From Robiginitalea sp. (GTDB lineage: Bacteria > Bacteroidota > Bacteroidia > Flavobacteriales > Flavobacteriaceae): a stretch of DNA of 64,000 bases. Position numbers and translations under genes: made by a program. The notes below the pieces were generated by a model. It ran no database searches, had not been told where the DNA came from, and was given only the letters and a program-made list of their open reading frames with translations. Positions 43,745 through 53,212 of the stretch are shown here, in pieces. How positions within the stretch are numbered: position 1 is the first letter of the stretch; each line of letters opens with the position of its first letter. The DNA lies in contig JAHECA010000015.1 of the NCBI GenBank assembly GCA_024642005.1, forward strand, positions 2,706-66,705, given 5' to 3'.

Positions 43745-44772
43745 TGTATGGAATTTTTAAAAGGATGATGCAGGCGGCGCTCTATTGCTACTTTCAGGAG
43801 ATCCGCTTCGAAGGGATGGATCGGGTACCGCCCAACCAGGCGGTGCTCCTGCTGCCCAACCACCAGAATGCCCTGCTAGACCCCCTGCTGCTGGCCGCTT
43901 TTATGAAGCAGGCGAGGCCTTACTTTCTTACGCGGTCAGATGTGTTCCAGGGGAAATTGCTGAAAGCGGTTTTTGCAGGGCTGCGGATGCTGCCGGTTTA
44001 CCGTATGCGCGACGGGCGGGAAACCCTGGGCAGGAACCAGGCCATTTTTGACCGCAGTGCAGCGCTCTTGGAGAAAGGGGAACCCCTGCTGTTGTTTCCG
44101 GAGGCAAACCACAATATCAGAAGAAAGGTCCGGCCCCTCAGCAAAGGGTTCACCCGCATCGTTTCCCTCACCCTTTCAAACCATCCGCAATGCAACCTGC
44201 AATTGGTCCCGGTGGGGATCAATTACCAGGATGCGGCAGGCTTCCCCGACCGGGTGGCCTACCTGTTCGGTCAGCCGATAGCGGCAGCCCCCATCCTGCA
44301 ATCGGGAGATGAGGTACAGGCGGTGCGAAGCATGATACAGGCTGTGACCAATGCCCTTACCGGGCTTACCACCCACATCCCTGCCGATGCCGACTACGCT
44401 GCGCAACAGGCTGCGCTCGATGCCCTGCAGCCCGATTACCTGCAGCCCGTGGCCGTGAACCGTTACCTGGCCGGCGCGGCCCGGACGGTTCCCCAATACC
44501 GTAAAAAGGAAGGCTTACTGTACCAGGTCTGGGATGGGTTTTTCCAGCTGGCAAACCTGCCGGTTATCCTGCCCTGGCGCTGCTGGATGGCACCCCGGGT
44601 CCCGGAACCGGAATTTATCAGCACTTACCGTTTTGCATTTGCACTGCTGGCTTTCCCACTGTACCTGTTGCTGCTGGGAGCGGCCCTGGCCTGGCTGGCC
44701 GGTTCAGCCCCGGCACTATTGGCACCGCTGGCCCTGTTCTTCCACAACCTGCTGTACGTCAAAGTCCGCTAG
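43741..44772 (+). CDS. Membrane acyltransferase (PlsC-like)
   Basis: 343 residues. The PlsC-type catalytic motif is NHQNALLD, with His and Asp spaced HX5D rather than the usual HX4D, as in a divergent glycerolipid acyltransferase group. FPEANHNIRR near 130 is the acyl-acceptor motif. Two C-terminal helices (FAFALLAFPLYLLLLG and following) anchor it. It probably acylates a lysophospholipid or glycerol phosphate. The ATG overlaps the symporter stop by 4 nt. The stop touches that of the convergent M14 gene with no gap. Confidence 0.85.
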   Translation: MMYGIFKRMMQAALYCYFQEIRFEGMDRVPPNQAVLLLPNHQNALLDPLLLAAFMKQARPYFLTRSDVFQGKLLKAVFAGLRMLPVYRMRDGRETLGRNQAIFDRSAALLEKGEPLLLFPEANHNIRRKVRPLSKGFTRIVSLTLSNHPQCNLQLVPVGINYQDAAGFPDRVAYLFGQPIAAAPILQSGDEVQAVRSMIQAVTNALTGLTTHIPADADYAAQQAALDALQPDYLQPVAVNRYLAGAARTVPQYRKKEGLLYQVWDGFFQLANLPVILPWRCWMAPRVPEPEFISTYRFAFALLAFPLYLLLLGAALAWLAGSAPALLAPLALFFHNLLYVKVR

Positions 44773-47301
44773 CTACATGATGTGCCCGAAAAAGAGGGCA
44801 TTCATCAGCAATTTGTTGGTGCCGTACCAGAATGCCCTGAAGTTGGTATTGTCTGTAAAGAGGATGATGCGCCCCTGTCCTTTGCGGTTAACCTTAAAGG
44901 GCACGCTGCCTGAAATCAGTTTGGCGTTCTCTTCCGAGATATAGCCGCTTAGCAGCGGGTTGGCTGTGTATTGCAGGGGGTTGTCAAAGCTATTTTTTTC
45001 AGGGTCGATATAGATGTTGGAGTCGCGGAAGAGGGCCACCCTGTCGTGTTTGTAACCCCATCCGACCGGGTGGGAACGGTCGAGGAGGGCCTCGAAAATA
45101 GCGCCCCCGGTAACCTGGGCCCCGAGGAAATCCCTTTTCTGGTCAAAGCGGATATTCCTGGCTTGCAGGGTACTGTCTTTCCGGAATTTCAGCGCCATCA
45201 GCTCCTTTTCCTTGAGCCAGTTGGCAGCGTTCTGGTAGGCGATCAGGGTACCGCCCTCCGATACCCACTCCGAGAGGTTTTTGGCCCCGCTTTCCGGGAT
45301 GCCGTTGGAGCCCCACAGCCCCGGGATGATGATATCGGTATACCGGCTCAGGTCGGCCCGACCCAGGTAATCGGTGTCGAGCTTGGTGAGCTGTATGTTG
45401 TATCGGGTATCCAGCAGGTGCCAGATTTCCCCGGCTTCATAGGAAGGAATGCCGCTGCCCACCAGCATGGCCACCTTGGGTGCCTTGAGTGCTTCGAGCT
45501 CGCCGCTGCCCAGGTCGATACCCTCGGTAAGCCCCGTCTCGGCAGCATATACGGTAACCCCGGTGCCCTTAACCGCTTCCTGCAGCAGCTGGTAAATGGC
45601 CTGCGGGTCTTTGGACTGGTTCTGAACCGGTATCATGATGGTCCCGTAATCGAAACTGCGGCCGCCCTGCCGGAAGGGCTCGCGGGCCACCTTGGCCCTG
45701 AGCCCGGCCTGCAAGACCGTATTGAGCAGCTTGGGGGTGTAGTATTCGTGCCATTCGAACAGGTAGGCATACTGGCTGTTGCTTTCCACGCTGCCCCCCA
45801 GCGGGCTCAGTTCTTCCCGGGCCTGGTCGGTGGCCGGCAGGCTGGCCAGTTCGGCGTAATCCAAATCAAAAGCCAGGGGGAAGGTCCAACCCGAAATATC
45901 GTAGAACAGGCTGTCGGTAAAGCTGGTGCGGCTCTCAAACATGGCCCGGATCAGGCGTGGGTTTTTCTGTTCAAGGGGCACCACGTAACTGTGGCCTTTC
46001 GCATAGGCCTTCCCTGCCAGGGTCTGGTCGTCGGCAAGCGGGCGCACCTCTATCTGGTGCCTGCGGAGTATCTCGGCCAGGTGCCAGGCCTTTCCGGCAT
46101 CCTTGGTATCCCCGAATACATATCCTTTTGTGCGGCCGCGTTCAGCCTGCATCGTCTGGAAGAAGTCGCGCTGGTACCCAAGCAGTTTGGCGCGCATCTG
46201 GTAGGCAGCTTCCAGGGTAGAGAGGGCCGTGGTAAACTGGTTGCGGATGGTGAAGGCAAAGGTGAGCAACCCGTTTTCGCTCTCCTGGATGTGCCCGCGC
46301 GAGCTGGCCTGTTCGAAGAGGATGCCGATGCTTCCGTTTACGTCGGGGAAGGTGGAGCCTTTGCCGTAATAGTAATCGTCGTAGTCTTCTTCCGAGTAGT
46401 ACAGGGAGCCGATCCGGTTAAGGGCCTTGGCGTGGTATGCGCCGATTTCGGCTGTGAGCTCCTGGTTGCGCTTCGGGGTAAGCGGGTGTACCCGGCTGGG
46501 TTCGCCGGGCTGGAAAAAGAAGGTCGAATTGGTGCCCATCTCGTGGTGGTCGGTCACAATGTTGGGCAGCCAGTCGTGAAAGGTGCGGATCCGTGCGCGG
46601 CTTTCAGGCAGTTGCACCGGCAGCCAGTCACGGTTAACGTCAAACCAGTAGTGGTTGGTGCGCCCTCCCGGCCACACTTCGTGGTATTCGCGGTCGTTGG
46701 GGTCTGGGTTCAGGTTCATGCTGCGGTTCGTATTGGCCCAGTAGGCGAAGCGTTGCAGACCGTCAGGATTGAAGGAGGGGTCCATGAGTACGACCATTCG
46801 TTCGAGCATGTCCTCGATTTCTGCACCCTGGGCGGCCGCCAGGTAATAGGCATAAGCGAGCCCGGCATTGGCCCCGCTGGGTTCGTTGCCGTGAACCGAA
46901 AAGCCCTGGTAAACCACCACGGGCAGGTCGTTCAGATCGATAGAAGCGGCTCCCGCTTCCGAAAGGGCCTGGTGCTGCCGACGGATCTGCTCGAGCCGGC
47001 CATGGTTTGCCGGTGAAGTTACGGTAAGCAGCAGCAGGGGACGGCCTTCAAAAGTGCTGCCCCGGTTCTCAATGGCGATGCGGTCGCTGGCTTCTGCCAG
47101 GGCCTGCATGTACTGGACCAGTTTGTCGTGGGTTACGTGCCATTCCCCAACCTGGTGGCCGATTACCGATTCGGGGGTGGGAATGGCCGGATTGTACGTT
47201 ATGCCCTGGGGCAGGTAATACTCCAGGCCGGGCACAGGTTGTGCCAGGGCCGACATGGTGAGGAATAAGCTGAGAAAGGAAAGGGAAAAACAAGACTTCA
47301 T
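44773..47301 (-). CDS. M14 family zinc carboxypeptidase, secreted
   Basis: 842 residues with a signal peptide (MKSCFSLSFLSLFLTMSALA, cleavage after AQP region). The zinc site is HGNE in FSVHGNEPSG and a downstream His in IVTDHHEMG. The peptidase domain covers about 50-400; a C-terminal region (about 640-842) has a class I glutamine amidotransferase-like fold (VAMLVGSGIPSYEAGEIW, IIIPGLWGSNGIPE), known from this M14 subgroup. The ATG at 47301 starts the signal peptide. A long opposite-strand frame is a shadow. Confidence 0.88.
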   Translation of the reverse strand: MKSCFSLSFLSLFLTMSALAQPVPGLEYYLPQGITYNPAIPTPESVIGHQVGEWHVTHDKLVQYMQALAEASDRIAIENRGSTFEGRPLLLLTVTSPANHGRLEQIRRQHQALSEAGAASIDLNDLPVVVYQGFSVHGNEPSGANAGLAYAYYLAAAQGAEIEDMLERMVVLMDPSFNPDGLQRFAYWANTNRSMNLNPDPNDREYHEVWPGGRTNHYWFDVNRDWLPVQLPESRARIRTFHDWLPNIVTDHHEMGTNSTFFFQPGEPSRVHPLTPKRNQELTAEIGAYHAKALNRIGSLYYSEEDYDDYYYGKGSTFPDVNGSIGILFEQASSRGHIQESENGLLTFAFTIRNQFTTALSTLEAAYQMRAKLLGYQRDFFQTMQAERGRTKGYVFGDTKDAGKAWHLAEILRRHQIEVRPLADDQTLAGKAYAKGHSYVVPLEQKNPRLIRAMFESRTSFTDSLFYDISGWTFPLAFDLDYAELASLPATDQAREELSPLGGSVESNSQYAYLFEWHEYYTPKLLNTVLQAGLRAKVAREPFRQGGRSFDYGTIMIPVQNQSKDPQAIYQLLQEAVKGTGVTVYAAETGLTEGIDLGSGELEALKAPKVAMLVGSGIPSYEAGEIWHLLDTRYNIQLTKLDTDYLGRADLSRYTDIIIPGLWGSNGIPESGAKNLSEWVSEGGTLIAYQNAANWLKEKELMALKFRKDSTLQARNIRFDQKRDFLGAQVTGGAIFEALLDRSHPVGWGYKHDRVALFRDSNIYIDPEKNSFDNPLQYTANPLLSGYISEENAKLISGSVPFKVNRKGQGRIILFTDNTNFRAFWYGTNKLLMNALFFGHIM

Positions 47302-47422
47302 ACGGTTTGATTTTGGGTGCTTGGACCGGGCCGGTTCGCCGGGATCCCGGCCCGGCTTTAAAGATAGCACGCGCCGCCGGCCGAACCAAAAAGCACGGCA
47401 GTTTTATGGGGTGACGGGAAAT

Positions 47423-47445
47423 AAAAAAAGGCCCTCAGGGGCCTT
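47423..47445 (-). terminator. Terminator of the PUR-family gene
   Basis: AAGGCCC/GGGCCTT stem with a 4-nt loop, followed on the minus strand by seven T residues, 20 nt past the stop. Confidence 0.75.
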
Positions 47446-47464
47446 GTTCGGTTGGTTTGCGAAG

Positions 47465-47842
47465 TCAGATGTCATCAAAACTGAGATCCACGTAGTTGCC
47501 GGTACTGTCGGTACTGCCGTTATGGCTCGGATCGACCCGGCGGAAATCCTTCTGGTGGCGTTCCGAAATAACCTCCTCGCCCTTTTCCTGAACGATGTAA
47601 TCGGTCATTTCGTCCAGCAGGGCCCTGAAGGCGTCGAAATCTTCCTTGTAGAGGTAAATCTTATGTTTCTTGTAGTGGAACGAGCCGTCGTCGTGGGTAA
47701 ACTTCTTGCTCTCGGTTACTGTGAGGTAGTAATCTCCTGCCCGGGTGCTGCGCACATCAAAAAAATAGGTTCTTCTGCCGGCCCTCAGTACTTTGGAATT
47801 GATCTCATCCTGGTCCGTTAGTTCATGCTCACTCATCGTCAC
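47465..47842 (-). CDS. PUR-alpha-like DNA/RNA-binding protein (DUF3276)
   Basis: 125 residues of the PUR family common in Bacteroidota and Borrelia. The PUR repeat is SKVLRAGRRTYFFDVRSTRA, GDYYLTVTESKKFTHDDGS, then FHYKKHKIYLYKEDFDAFRA. It binds purine-rich single strands and RNA. The C terminus is acidic and disordered. Both the ATG at 47842 and the one at 47836 are possible. The ABC exporter gene lies downstream of a terminator. Confidence 0.88.
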   Translation of the reverse strand: MTMSEHELTDQDEINSKVLRAGRRTYFFDVRSTRAGDYYLTVTESKKFTHDDGSFHYKKHKIYLYKEDFDAFRALLDEMTDYIVQEKGEEVISERHQKDFRRVDPSHNGSTDSTGNYVDLSFDDI

Positions 47843-47912
47843 TATATTTCTTAATAAGCGATTATAAAAGATTCCAAAAATGTAAAAAAAATGCTAAATC
47901 GGCAATTTTTTT

Positions 47913-49667
47913 CTAGTTTTCTTTGCTTGATAGCTGGTTGAAATATAGCTCTTTGTAGTAGCCTTCCTGCCCCATGAGTTCATCATGGGTGCCCCATTGA
48001 ATCATTCGGCCGTTTTCCAGGACCAGGATTTTGTCTGCATGAATGGCAGAAGAGACCCTGTGGCTCACGATCAGGGTCGTTTTGTGGCGGGCCGCCTTTT
48101 TGAGGTTGGAAAGAATGGCCTCTTCAGTTTCGGTATCGACGGCCGACAGGCAGTCGTCAAAGAGGTAGATAACCGGATCCTTGACCAGGGCCCGTGCAAT
48201 GGAGATGCGCTGTTTCTGTCCCCCGCTAAGCGTAATGCCGCGTTCGCCCAATACGGTCTGGTATCCCTGGGCAAAACCCGTAATGTTATCGTGGACCACG
48301 GCCTGGGTGGCAACCCCTTCGATTTCCTCCCGGCTGGCAGCCTCCCGGCCGAAGCGGATGTTGTTCTCGATGGTATCCGAAAAGAGAAAGGCATCCTGGG
48401 GTACGGCCCCGATAGCCTGCCGCAGCGCATCCAGATTTACTTCGGTTATGGGTTGGTCGTCAATGCGGATCTCCCCTTCGGTTGCATCGTACAGGCGGGC
48501 GATCAGGTCGAGTACGGTCGATTTCCCCGACCCGGTCTTGCCCAAAATGGTCAGGGTCTCCCCCGGATTGACCGTAAAGGACAGCTCCCTTAAAGCGCGT
48601 ATGCCGGTATCGGGATAGGTAAAGCCCACCTTGTCGAAGACGATCTTGCCCCGAATGGCCTGGGGTTCCTCCAGGGGGTTGGTTATATCGGGTTGGGTAT
48701 TCAGGAATTCGTTGATCCGTTTCTGGGAAGCCTCGGCATTTTGCACGATGGAGGTGAGCCAGCCAACGATGGCCACCGGCCAGGTAAGCATGTTTACGTA
48801 GATGATGAATTCCAGAATGGTGCCCAGGGAACTGATCTCGCCCTTGAAATACTGTACCCCCCCCACGTAGATCACAAAGATGTTGCTCACCCCAATCATC
48901 AAGATCATCAGCGGGAAGAACCAGGCATTTACCTTGGCCAGGTCCATGCTCTTGTCGCGCCCCTCCAGGGCAAGGTCTGCCGCCTCCCGGTTCACGCGGG
49001 GCTCCAGGGCATAGGCCTTGATCACGGAAATCCCAGAAAAGGATTCCTGGGCAAAGGTAGACAGGGTGGAAAGGAAAGCCTGCACCCGGGTAGACCGCTG
49101 GTGGATGATGCGGCTAATCCAGTAGATAAGCACCGATAGGAAGGGCAGGGGGACCAGGGAGTAGAATGCCATGGTGGGCGCCTTGATGAACATCAGGGGA
49201 ATCAGGCAGGCAAAGAGCGTGAGGGTCTGTATGCCGTACATGATGGCCGGCCCGGCGTACATGCGTACCTGGCTTACGTCTTCGCTGATCCGGTTCATCA
49301 GGTCGCCGGTGCGGTTGTTCTTGTAAAAATTCAGGCTCAGTTGCTGGTAGTGGTCGTACACCTCATTTTTCAGGTCGAATTCGATATAGCGCGACACGTT
49401 GATGATGGTCTGACGCATCAGGAAGGTGAAAAACCCCGAGAGCAGGGCTGCCCCGAAAATAATGGCGATGTATTCCAGGAGCCTGTCCCCGGCCATGGAG
49501 CGATCCAGAGAACCCAGGTTGTACTGTTCCACCACCTCCACGATGTTCTTCACATACGAGGGCATGACCAGGGAGAAGACGCGGGCAACAATGGTTATCA
49601 GGATGCCCACCAGGAGCTTCCCCTTATATTTCCGAAAATACTTGTTGAGGTGCCTGAGTTCTTTCAT
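47913..49667 (-). CDS. ABC transporter with fused membrane and ATPase domains (MsbA-like)
   Basis: 584 residues. Six membrane helices at about 18-300 (LVGILITIVARVFSLVMPSY first), then the ATPase domain: Walker A GKTGSGKSTV near 375, Q-loop, signature LSGGQKQRISIARAL, Walker B VIYLFDDCLSAVD, switch VSHRVSSAI. It works as a homodimer or half transporter for lipids or drugs. The ATG at 49667 follows a -7 box at 49708-49715; the in-frame ATG at 49751 lies upstream of the box. Confidence 0.94.
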   Translation of the reverse strand: MKELRHLNKYFRKYKGKLLVGILITIVARVFSLVMPSYVKNIVEVVEQYNLGSLDRSMAGDRLLEYIAIIFGAALLSGFFTFLMRQTIINVSRYIEFDLKNEVYDHYQQLSLNFYKNNRTGDLMNRISEDVSQVRMYAGPAIMYGIQTLTLFACLIPLMFIKAPTMAFYSLVPLPFLSVLIYWISRIIHQRSTRVQAFLSTLSTFAQESFSGISVIKAYALEPRVNREAADLALEGRDKSMDLAKVNAWFFPLMILMIGVSNIFVIYVGGVQYFKGEISSLGTILEFIIYVNMLTWPVAIVGWLTSIVQNAEASQKRINEFLNTQPDITNPLEEPQAIRGKIVFDKVGFTYPDTGIRALRELSFTVNPGETLTILGKTGSGKSTVLDLIARLYDATEGEIRIDDQPITEVNLDALRQAIGAVPQDAFLFSDTIENNIRFGREAASREEIEGVATQAVVHDNITGFAQGYQTVLGERGITLSGGQKQRISIARALVKDPVIYLFDDCLSAVDTETEEAILSNLKKAARHKTTLIVSHRVSSAIHADKILVLENGRMIQWGTHDELMGQEGYYKELYFNQLSSKEN

Positions 49668-49707
49668 TACAGGGTGCTCCGCCCGGATTCGCGGATCGGA
49701 TCGTTGA

Positions 49708-49715
49708 CAAATATA
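49708..49715 (-). promoter_or_regulatory. -7 box of the MsbA-like gene
   Basis: Perfect TATATTTG on the minus strand, about 40 nt before the start codon. Confidence 0.55.
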
Positions 49716-49767
49716 GGGCATTGCCCGCGATGCCTGCGTTATTAAATTCACAAGATAGGCCCCGGCC

Positions 49768-49799
49768 TTGCCGGAATTCGGAATCGTTTTCTATTTTTG
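49768..49799 (+). promoter_or_regulatory. nusB promoter
   Basis: TTG (49768-49770), 21 nt, TATTTTTG (49792-49799), 27 nt before the nusB start. Confidence 0.65.
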
Positions 49800-49826
49800 C
49801 GGCGTTATTCCAGCAAAGTTCTTTAC

Positions 49827-50771
49827 ATGCTAACCAGAAGGCAAATCCGGGTGAAAGTAATGCAGTGCTTCTACGCCTTGCTCCATACCCGCGACGGCTC
49901 CCTCGAGGCCCAGGAAAAATTCCTCAAACAGAGTATCGCCCAAACCTATACCCTTTACCTGCTCATGCTGGGGTTGCTTCGGGAAATGCACCAGATGGCT
50001 GTTGCCCAATTGGAGCTGGGCGAGCGAAAGTACCTGAAACCGAGCGAGGATGACAGGCCTGACCCAAGAAGGCTGGCAGAAAATGCCGTGCTGGCTTCCC
50101 TGAGCGCCAATACCGCCCTTACCGAGGCCCTGGAAAAGCGAAAACTCCGGCAATGGTACCTGCACGAGGAGTATGTGAAGAACATCTTCCGCCAGGTGCT
50201 GGAAAGCCCGGAATATGCAGCCTACTGCGCCGGGGAGTCCTCCTGGGCGGCCGACCGGCAGTTTGTGGTGGGCATCTACCGCGATATCGTGGCGCCCAAC
50301 GACAAGATTTATGATTTTCTGGAAGACGAGGGCATTACCTGGGTTGACGACATTCCCCTGGTAAACACCTTTATCGCCAAACGCCTCGCCAAACTGGGGG
50401 AACAATCCCCCGAATCGTACCTGCTTCCGCCCCTGTTGAAAAACAAGGAAGACATGGATTTCGCCCTGGAGCTGCTGCGCAAAACCATGGTGCACTCCGG
50501 GGCACTCGATCAGGAAATCGAGGGCAAGACGCCGAACTGGGACAAAGAACGCATCGCCGAGATCGACGGCATCCTGCTCAAGATGGGAATTGCCGAGCTG
50601 CTCTATTTTCCGTCAATCCCCGAGCGGGTTACCATTAACGAATACCTGGAGATTGCCAAGGAGTATTCCACCCCGAAAAGCAGCGTGTTCATCAATGGAA
50701 TCCTCGACAAGCTCATACGCGATTTCAGGGAATCCGGGAAGCTTAAAAAAACCGGGCGGGGCCTGCTGTAA
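49827..50771 (+). CDS. nusB: Transcription antitermination factor NusB
   Basis: 314 residues, much longer than the roughly 140 of E. coli NusB. The C-terminal 130 residues hold the NusB fold (DKERIAEIDGILLKMGIAEL, PERVTINEYLEIAKEYSTPK, SSVFINGILDKL). The N-terminal extension (MLTRRQIRVKVMQCFYALLH and helices after) is usual in Bacteroidota. It binds boxA RNA with NusE in rRNA antitermination. The start is set by the promoter. Confidence 0.92.
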   Translation: MLTRRQIRVKVMQCFYALLHTRDGSLEAQEKFLKQSIAQTYTLYLLMLGLLREMHQMAVAQLELGERKYLKPSEDDRPDPRRLAENAVLASLSANTALTEALEKRKLRQWYLHEEYVKNIFRQVLESPEYAAYCAGESSWAADRQFVVGIYRDIVAPNDKIYDFLEDEGITWVDDIPLVNTFIAKRLAKLGEQSPESYLLPPLLKNKEDMDFALELLRKTMVHSGALDQEIEGKTPNWDKERIAEIDGILLKMGIAELLYFPSIPERVTINEYLEIAKEYSTPKSSVFINGILDKLIRDFRESGKLKKTGRGLL

Positions 50772-50783
50772 GTAAATTATTTC

Positions 50784-50791
50784 TATTTTTG
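50784..50791 (+). promoter_or_regulatory. -7 box of the DUF1573 gene
   Basis: Perfect TATTTTTG, 23 nt before the start codon; no TTG at the proper spacing. Confidence 0.45.
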
Positions 50792-50814
50792 CTTGAATTC
50801 AATAAAAATTTGTC

Positions 50815-51291
50815 ATGAATAAAACATCTGTAATCCTAAGCGTACTGGCCCTGTCGGCCCTGGTATCATGCAAGGAGAAAGCCTCCGAAAAAATCAACAC
50901 GGAGAATGTCGAGATGGCTACCGAGCGCGATGAAGCTTCCAAAAACATGCCCGTGATGACCTTTGAGGCCTCCGAGTTCGATTTTGGAACCATTGAGCAG
51001 GGTGCGCCGCAGGAAACCACTTTTGTATTTACCAACACGGGCAACGCGCCTCTAATCATCACCAATACGGCCGCCAGTTGTGGCTGCACCGTTCCCCAGG
51101 CTCCCCTGAACCAGCCGATTGCTCCGGGTGAGAAAGGTGAAATCAAGGTTAACTTTAACGGTTCGGGCAGCGGGCAGGTAACCAAAACCGTTACCGTGCG
51201 CGCCAATACGGCAACCGGTGCGGAAATGCTTCGGATCAAAGCTTTTGTTAACCCCAAGACCGGAGCCACCCCAGTGGGCCCGGTGAAGTAA
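50815..51291 (+). CDS. DUF1573 lipoprotein
   Basis: 158 residues. A lipoprotein signal (MNKTSVILSVLALSALVSC) has the lipid-attached Cys at 19. A polar linker (20-45) precedes one DUF1573 Ig-like domain: FDFGTIEQGAPQETTFVFTN, SCGCTVPQAP, KVNFNGSGSGQVTKTV. Function unknown, envelope-located. yajC follows after 15 nt, an arrangement I recall from flavobacterial genomes. Confidence 0.88.
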   Translation: MNKTSVILSVLALSALVSCKEKASEKINTENVEMATERDEASKNMPVMTFEASEFDFGTIEQGAPQETTFVFTNTGNAPLIITNTAASCGCTVPQAPLNQPIAPGEKGEIKVNFNGSGSGQVTKTVTVRANTATGAEMLRIKAFVNPKTGATPVGPVK

Positions 51292-51306
51292 TTCGCAATA
51301 ATAAAG

Positions 51307-51591
51307 ATGGAAGGACTCAATCAGTTCCTGCCGATGATCTTGATCTTTGCGGTGGCGTATTTCTTTATGATTCGCCCGCAGATCAAGCGTCAAAAGGATG
51401 AGAAGAAATTTGCTCAAAACCTGAAAAAAGGAGATAAGATCGTCACCAAAAGCGGTCTCTACGGCAAGGTGGTAGAGCTGAACGACAAGGATTTTTCCTG
51501 CATCATCGAAACCATGGCTGGCCGCCTGAAGTTCGATCGTTCCGCAATTTCCATGGAAATGAGCAAAAAGGCCACCGACGAAAAGGAGTAA
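51307..51591 (+). CDS. yajC: Preprotein translocase subunit YajC
   Basis: 94 residues. A single N-terminal helix (LPMILIFAVAYFFMIRPQIK) is followed by the conserved cytoplasmic domain (KKGDKIVTKSGLYGKVVELN). It associates with SecDF in protein export. The end is followed by a strong terminator, so it closes the DUF1573-yajC operon. Confidence 0.95.
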   Translation: MEGLNQFLPMILIFAVAYFFMIRPQIKRQKDEKKFAQNLKKGDKIVTKSGLYGKVVELNDKDFSCIIETMAGRLKFDRSAISMEMSKKATDEKE

Positions 51592-51617
51592 TCCGAAAGG
51601 CGGTCTGTATCCGAATC

Positions 51618-51652
51618 AAAGACACCGGCTATCTGGCCGGTGTCTTTTTTTT
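51618..51652 (+). terminator. Terminator after yajC
   Basis: 12-bp stem AAAGACACCGGC/GCCGGTGTCTTT with 6-nt loop and a run of eight T residues. Confidence 0.88.
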
Positions 51653-51696
51653 GACGAATCATTTCAGTAATTTAAGGGTTCTTAATTCAGAGCCTT

Positions 51697-53028
51697 ATGA
51701 ATCAGCGCAGGACCTTTTTAAAAACAGGCGCCCTGGGGGCCGCCGCCGCCGCACTCCCGACTGCCCTTTGGGCCAAAGCTGCAGGGCCGCTGGGGGCCAA
51801 CGACCGAATCAGGCTCGGGCTTATTGGCTGCAACGGTATGGGGTTCTCGGATCTCTCGTCCCTGATGCGGCTGCCCGACATGGAAGTGGTCGCCCTGTGC
51901 GATGTCGACCAGCGGGTTCTTGATCGCCGCACAACTGAGATCGAAAGTGCAGGAATCCGCAAGCCGGACACCTATACCGACTACCGGCAACTGCTGGATC
52001 GCCAGGATATCGATGTGGTGGTGATTGGCACCCCCGACCACTGGCACTGCCTTCAACTTACCGATGCCCTCGAGGCGGGGAAAGACGTGTACTGCGAAAA
52101 ACCCATTGCCAATTCCATTGAGGAATGCGACCGTATGCTGGCAGCCGTGAACCGCAGCGGCCGCATGGTGCAGATTGGGCAATGGCAGCGCAGCCAGCCC
52201 CATTTCAGGGAAGCGGTGGATTTTTTGCACACCGGGGCACTGGGGCCTGTTCGCCTGGTTAAAACCTGGGCGTATCAGGGCTGGATGCGGCCCGTGCCCG
52301 TACTACCAGACAGCCCGGCTCCGGACGGGGTAGACTACAAAATGTGGCTGGGCCCTGCCCAAACCCGCCCCTTCAACCAAAACCGGTTTCACTTTAATTT
52401 CCGCTGGTTCTGGGACTATGCAGGCGGTCTGATGACCGACTGGGGGGTTCACCTGATCGATTACGCCCTGTTCGGCATGCAGGCTCAAACGCCCAAAACG
52501 GTGATGGCCTCGGGCGGGAAGTTTGCCTATGCCGACGATGCCTCAGAGACTCCCGACACCTTGCAAACCGTCTATGAGTTTGACGGTTTTAACCTGCTGT
52601 GGGAGCATGCCACGGGTATAGATGGGGGGAATTTCGGCCGCAACCACGGCATTGCCTTTGTCGGCAATAACGGCACCCTGGTACTCGACCGGGGCGGCTG
52701 GGAGGTAATCCCGGAAAATGAACACGAGAGCTGGCGCCAACTTCCGGACCAGCCCAAAATAGAGGCCATGCCTTTGCGCCGTGCCGAAGGCAGCGGGCTT
52801 GACCTGCATACGGCCAATTTCATAGAAGCGGTGCGCAGCCGCGATGCATCCATTCTGCGCGCCCCCATTGAAGTGGGCTTCCACGCTGCACGGGTTTCGC
52901 ATATGGGCAACATCGCATACAAATGCGGTCGCAAGCTCGATTGGGATGCCACCCGGGGGCGTTTTGCCGATGAGGAGGCGCACCGGCTTACCCGGGCTTC
53001 CTATCACAATGGGTGGGAATTGAAGTGA
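51697..53028 (+). CDS. Gfo/Idh/MocA family oxidoreductase, Tat-exported
   Basis: 443 residues. The N terminus RRTFLKTGALGAAAAALPTA carries a twin-arginine signal, so the folded enzyme with its NAD(P) goes to the periplasm. Rossmann motif GLIGCNGMGFSD near 45, cofactor/active-site EKPIA near 131, and a C-terminal substrate domain with GGLMTDWGVHLIDYALFG. Relatives act on sugars or polyols, including glycosidases. No sugar genes are adjacent. Preceded by the yajC terminator, so separately transcribed. Confidence 0.9.
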   Translation: MNQRRTFLKTGALGAAAAALPTALWAKAAGPLGANDRIRLGLIGCNGMGFSDLSSLMRLPDMEVVALCDVDQRVLDRRTTEIESAGIRKPDTYTDYRQLLDRQDIDVVVIGTPDHWHCLQLTDALEAGKDVYCEKPIANSIEECDRMLAAVNRSGRMVQIGQWQRSQPHFREAVDFLHTGALGPVRLVKTWAYQGWMRPVPVLPDSPAPDGVDYKMWLGPAQTRPFNQNRFHFNFRWFWDYAGGLMTDWGVHLIDYALFGMQAQTPKTVMASGGKFAYADDASETPDTLQTVYEFDGFNLLWEHATGIDGGNFGRNHGIAFVGNNGTLVLDRGGWEVIPENEHESWRQLPDQPKIEAMPLRRAEGSGLDLHTANFIEAVRSRDASILRAPIEVGFHAARVSHMGNIAYKCGRKLDWDATRGRFADEEAHRLTRASYHNGWELK

Positions 53029-53212
53029 GGAAACCGAATCTTTTACAGGGGGTATTTTTTGGGGATGGCTCCCCACCCCCTCCATGCAAGATACCCTGCT
53101 GCTATGCAATGTTAAATCAGGCAACTGCCCAGGGGATGCCCCTTTCGCCCCTGCGATAAAATAGCCTGCCTCCCCGCAACTTCCGATCAGCCTTTAAAAA
53201 AGGCTGAAGTCG

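Noticed and set aside
44971-47016. Open frame of about 680 codons opposite the M14 peptidase gene
   Set aside because: Shadow frame; the minus-strand product has a signal peptide, zinc motif and full domain structure.
53188-53206. CAGCCTTT/AAAGGCTG hairpin after the dienelactone hydrolase gene
   Set aside because: The stem is short and no T-run follows on the minus strand, so I did not call a terminator.
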